Notes under the pieces: generated by a model
What the model was told of the DNA's origin: nothing
What the model saw: only the letters and a program-made list of their open reading frames with translations
Databases searched by the model: none
Part shown: piece by piece, positions 61,501 to 64,000 of the stretch
Layout: every line of letters begins with the position of its first letter
How positions within the stretch are numbered: the first letter of the stretch is position 1
Position numbers and translations under genes: made by a program
Source of the DNA: Clostridia bacterium
GTDB taxonomy: Bacteria; Bacillota; Clostridia; Christensenellales; Aristaeellaceae
DNA: 64,000 nt
Reading direction: 5' to 3'
Assembly (NCBI GenBank): GCA_017526525.1
Contig: JAFXRG010000007.1
Coordinates: forward strand, 1-64,000

Positions 61501-64000
61501 TGGCTGAGGCGGAGGAACTGCGGAACAAATACAACCAGGCCATTGCCAGCATGGAAAACAAGGGAAGCTATGAAGAAGCCAAGCGGCTGCTTCAGGAGCT
61601 GGCCGGCCAGAAATACAAGGACGCTTCGGAACGGCTGGAAGACCTGGAAACCCTGATGGACCGGGGTGCCACCTATACGCGGGCCATTGCCCTGGAAGAA
61701 AACCAGGACTATGCCCGGGCACTGACGCTGTTTGAAACCCTGGCATCGGAAAACTATGAGGATTCCGCGAAACACGCGACATTCTGCCAGCAGAACATTG
61801 ACTATGAGGAAGCGGTTCGCAATATTGATTCGGGTGACCTGAGCACGGCGAAACGGGCCCTGACCCGCCTGGGCAACGAAGGCTTTGCGAAGGCGGAGGA
61901 CCGGCTCAGAGAGATTGCCATTTATGAAGACGCTTCCAACAAACAGAGCAACGGACTGTATGCGGAAGCGAAAGACGCTTTTGAAAGCCTGGGCCGCTTC
62001 TACAACGCGCAGGTCCGCGCGGAAGAATGCAAAAAGGAACTGGATTACCAGCGCGCGGTCAGCATTATGGAAACGGAACCGGAGGCCGCGGCGGCGATTT
62101 TTGAAGCGCTGGGTTCCATGTATGACAGCCAGACCAACCTGGCGGCCTGCCGCAATGCCATTTCCTACAAAGCGGGCGTGGCGGCCATGGAAAGCGGCGA
62201 CTATGCCGGCGCCCTCAACATTTTCTCCCAGCTGGGGAATTATTCCGACAGCACGCAGCGGGCCAGCGAATGCTCCAAGATCATGCAGTATGACAGCGCA
62301 ATGAGCTACAAGGAGCAGGGAAACTATGAGCGGGCCAACGAGAGCTTCGTGAGCCTGGGCAACTTCAGGGACAGCCAGGCGCAGGCCCGGATCTGCCAGT
62401 TTGAACTGTTCTGCGCGGAGGTTTCCAACGGCGGGGACGTTTACAAGATTACCCGGAACGCGTATCAATACATTTTTGACCAGGACATTGAACTGAGCAA
62501 CAAGAAAAACTGGGCGAAAGTGATTCCCGCCGCGAACCCGACCGGCGCGGAACTGGCCGTGGGATTTGCCTTTGCACCGCAGTTCCGGGACAAGGATATT
62601 TCCAACGAGCAGCGGGTGAAGGAGCTGTGCGACGTGCTGCTGAACCGGAGGGGATCGGACGATCCTTCCGTGGCGGAATACGGCACCTACGCGGATTCCC
62701 TGAAATACGTGGAATACCTGGATAACGGCGCATCCATGTACTATGTGCTGGACAAGCTGATTCAGGATGAAGATTTTGTCAAACTGTGCAAGAATGACGG
62801 TATTGCCGTGGGGACCATTGAACTGACGGAGGTCCGGGACCAGAACTACGAAACCACGTGCTTCATTACCCACTGCTACCACACCGTGCTGGACCGGACG
62901 CCCTCCCCGGACGACCTGAATCACTACGGCACGATGATCCGGGACAAGGAACTGACCGAAGAGGCCCTGATGAACATTTTCGTCAATTCGGAAGAGTTTA
63001 TCAACCGCGGCCTGGAAAACGGGGACTTCGTTCAGGTGCTTTACAAGCTGATGCTGGGCCGGGAAGCCTCCGACGGCGAAAGGGACTACAACGTGAACCT
63101 GCTGGCGAGCAACGCCCTGAGCAGGGCTGCCCTTGCGGAGACACTGACTTACTCCGGTGAGTGCCAGGAATACCTGATCCGATACCGGACCTATGTCCTG
63201 CAGTACAAGATCAGCGAATCCCTGGACGAGTTTGTGACAACATACGCGGCGGGACGGCCCGTGAACATCTTTGCGTACAACGCCTTCGAGTTTATCTACA
63301 GTGAACCGAGGACGCTGGCCCCGGTGAAACGGGAATGGGCGGCTTCCCTGCGGCTGGGCGGAACGGTTTACGATCTGGTTTCTTCCTTCGTAAGCTATCC
63401 TGCCTACAGCGCGCCGGAAATCAGCAATGCGGGACGCGTTTCCTCCATGTTCCAGATCATGCTGAACCGGCGGGTGGATCCCAATACGGACCCGGGCAGC
63501 GCTGGATTCCTGAATGCCATGGATATCGGTATGAGCTCCTGGTATCTGATCAATACCATTGCGGGATCGGAGGAATTTGCGAACCTGTACCAGTCCCAGG
63601 GCGTGGATCCCGGCATCTTTGCCACGGTACCCGAACCGCGGGACGCCAATTACACCCTGACGGCGCTGGTGGACCAGCTGTACCGGGAAGGCCTCGGACG
63701 CGCCGCGTCACCGGAAGAATTCAACGACTGGTGCGGAAAGTACCTGGGCGGAATGATCAGCGTACCGGATCTGATGATCACGATCCTGACCAGTGCCGAA
63801 GCCCGGAATCACCTGCCCGAAAACGTGGATTACGTGAAACTGCTTTACCGGATTGCGCTTCACCGGGATGCGGACGAAGGCGGACTGCAGATGATGCTCA
63901 ATATGATGGAACAGGGCAGCAGCCGGGCGGAAATTGCCGCCACCATCTTCTCGTCGCCGGAATTCCAGGCCATCTGGGTCCCCACCGGCCTGGTGGCTCC
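58596..64000 (+). CDS. Giant Ser/Thr kinase with helical repeats and DUF4214 (runs off the window)
   Basis: At least 1,801 residues with no stop before the window ends. The kinase domain (20-305) has GRGSYGAVY (26-34), K50, HRDIKPEN near 168 and DFGS near 188, all intact. A charged Lys/Glu coil (310-390) leads to one span (393-417, ILIAAISSVAALIVIGVAAL). About 850 residues of TPR-like repeats follow, including a 131-residue duplication, and from about residue 1280 several DUF4214 units (VLDRTPSPDDLNHYG, LNRRVDPNTDPGS, LHRDADEGG). GGGAAG precedes the ATG, 30 bases after essC, so it is co-transcribed with the core. It probably phosphorylates island proteins such as the FHA partner, with the outer part sensing or scaffolding. 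Confidence 0.85.
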   Translation, partial: MAEKFEMLEEQFPDIFRDWHITREIGRGSYGAVYEVQKSSGGITDKAALKHVSFPKDQYDLQAICSEIGTTDEAAVRDYIFQSVQEYRGEYQIMRDLKGMTNIVSCEDFQVLEKSDMPGYDIFIRMELLEAVSTVMTRQKFDRDEVIKLGMDICRALQLLEKKNILHRDIKPENIFRNANGDYKLGDFGSARTMTGTRAIVTAKGTPAYMAPEILLLKEAGPFTDIYSLGLVMFRLMNENRSPFLEAGLSSTTMSREAAASRRVSGEKLPKPVNADEGLARVILKACEFKPEDRYQTADEMYEDLDELRSESKKAAPASSKKEKKTEDREEKKPRESSSLAFEGTQLGRKNVLSKEEMEAIKKAEEERIRKEKEEEERKKREAEEAKKAKAKKILIAAISSVAALIVIGVAALLISNSMKKKAAYTAAVAKIEENDLEGAQAALAEFEDTYEETAAKKEEVAEALKVRDNARNAAKRNIDRGENLQDAINSLKSIKKQYPQEKQGEINDLISRAEHLQQVQEAQALASSDPEQAAVMLDELKEGELAAAVRKAAAYASALTMIRDNDLEGAQAALEQFEDTYEETLLKKEEVAEALKNRDKAFSTAKRNYERGENLQEAINSLQEIRKLYPQAKQEEITELIGKAEHLQQVQEAQALAETDPEQAAKILQEQLHEDALAEKVRNEQQYQIALGYLANDATITQGIDKLNELIGKEYRILDCQKQIKAGQARQEYLGAMELLGKGEYVLAAEKFKALTQNEADTSDAAIREKEARARDFLDKQQYKEAKDLLAQVETADETISQLAAQAEVGIKQSADFNEGLKMITEAERQYGFATGEVQTMLQYYKDSQDSYKSAKEVFEALANNEFSLNGDSAAARAADCGRWVDYLEGRMLLLRGSYPQARGYFNQLLAAGFLDAEDQIRQTNLAETLQKAEEAFAREDLDGARELYQQLEQYQGTSEMNEGLAKVAEAEELRNKYNQAIASMENKGSYEEAKRLLQELAGQKYKDASERLEDLETLMDRGATYTRAIALEENQDYARALTLFETLASENYEDSAKHATFCQQNIDYEEAVRNIDSGDLSTAKRALTRLGNEGFAKAEDRLREIAIYEDASNKQSNGLYAEAKDAFESLGRFYNAQVRAEECKKELDYQRAVSIMETEPEAAAAIFEALGSMYDSQTNLAACRNAISYKAGVAAMESGDYAGALNIFSQLGNYSDSTQRASECSKIMQYDSAMSYKEQGNYERANESFVSLGNFRDSQAQARICQFELFCAEVSNGGDVYKITRNAYQYIFDQDIELSNKKNWAKVIPAANPTGAELAVGFAFAPQFRDKDISNEQRVKELCDVLLNRRGSDDPSVAEYGTYADSLKYVEYLDNGASMYYVLDKLIQDEDFVKLCKNDGIAVGTIELTEVRDQNYETTCFITHCYHTVLDRTPSPDDLNHYGTMIRDKELTEEALMNIFVNSEEFINRGLENGDFVQVLYKLMLGREASDGERDYNVNLLASNALSRAALAETLTYSGECQEYLIRYRTYVLQYKISESLDEFVTTYAAGRPVNIFAYNAFEFIYSEPRTLAPVKREWAASLRLGGTVYDLVSSFVSYPAYSAPEISNAGRVSSMFQIMLNRRVDPNTDPGSAGFLNAMDIGMSSWYLINTIAGSEEFANLYQSQGVDPGIFATVPEPRDANYTLTALVDQLYREGLGRAASPEEFNDWCGKYLGGMISVPDLMITILTSAEARNHLPENVDYVKLLYRIALHRDADEGGLQMMLNMMEQGSSRAEIAATIFSSPEFQAIWVPTGLVA
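59868..60605. repeat. 131-residue tandem duplication inside the giant kinase gene
   Basis: Two copies with a period of 393 bases (for example GACCTGGAAGGCGCCCAGG at 59901 and 60294) encode NDLEGAQAALxxFEDTYEET through EHLQQVQEAQALAxxDPEQA. The DNA copies are still similar, so the duplication is fairly recent. Confidence 0.85.

Noticed and set aside
58434-62924. A 1,496-codon open frame antisense to the giant kinase gene
   Set aside because: It has low-complexity His/Gln/Leu/Val composition, no ribosome site and no domain. The sense frame contains kinase motifs and DUF4214 repeats, so this is a shadow caused by GC-biased codon use.

Overview
The window looks like chromosomal DNA of a Gram-positive anaerobe of the Bacillota (Clostridia-like, gut or rumen type). 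The reasons are sigma-A-type promoters, strong AGGAGG ribosome sites, dockerin and BspA-type secreted proteins, and a YukD/EssC-type (Bacillota) type VII secretion core. No rRNA, tRNA, CRISPR array or universal marker gene is present, so a finer placement would be a guess.

1 to 7.5 kb is an accessory strip of mobile-element debris (IS66 and IS110 remnants) and small defence or addiction modules: a ParE/RelE-Phd pair, a DUF4143 ATPase, a DUF3990-HTH pair, VapBC, and a second RelE-type pair whose toxin is cut short and abuts a PIN-domain remnant. Three of these units have perfect inverted repeats lying exactly on their own promoters, which suggests autoregulation. 7.5 to 18 kb is a GC-rich cell-surface glycan region: a broken Stealth gene, a membrane acyltransferase, three paralogous GT-C-like membrane glycosyltransferases with one or two copies of a C-terminal beta-rich module, and an O-antigen-ligase-like protein. 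18 to 27.7 kb encodes secreted proteins: a solute-binding protein fused to DUF4214 repeats, a dockerin/BspA protein, a CHAP-domain protein, a C39-like cysteine peptidase with dockerin, and a TPR/BspA protein.

27.7 to 64 kb reads as one large type VII (Esx/WXG100) secretion island. The core, reading right, is a double-XRE regulator, an EsxA-like WXG100 protein, two small helical proteins, a 1,094-residue Thr-rich LXG-like protein, two DUF4176 proteins, an FHA protein, a YukD-like ubiquitin fold, a three-ATPase EssC-type motor, and a very large Ser/Thr kinase with helical repeats and DUF4214 domains that runs off the window. To its left are two LXG-like effector cassettes. One ends in a zinc metalloprotease resembling anthrax lethal factor, followed by a probable immunity gene. 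Also present are a second transmembrane kinase with a secreted partner of like architecture, zinc-ribbon membrane proteins carrying an unrecognised shared module, a WG-repeat protein, a DUF6273 protein, and a kinase-less paralog of the giant kinase. EssA, EssB and EsaA are not recognisable in the window. I infer that the kinases, FHA protein and repeat-rich membrane proteins form the regulatory or envelope part of a divergent T7SS, with the cassettes supplying effectors. This is an inference from gene content and order, not a demonstrated function.
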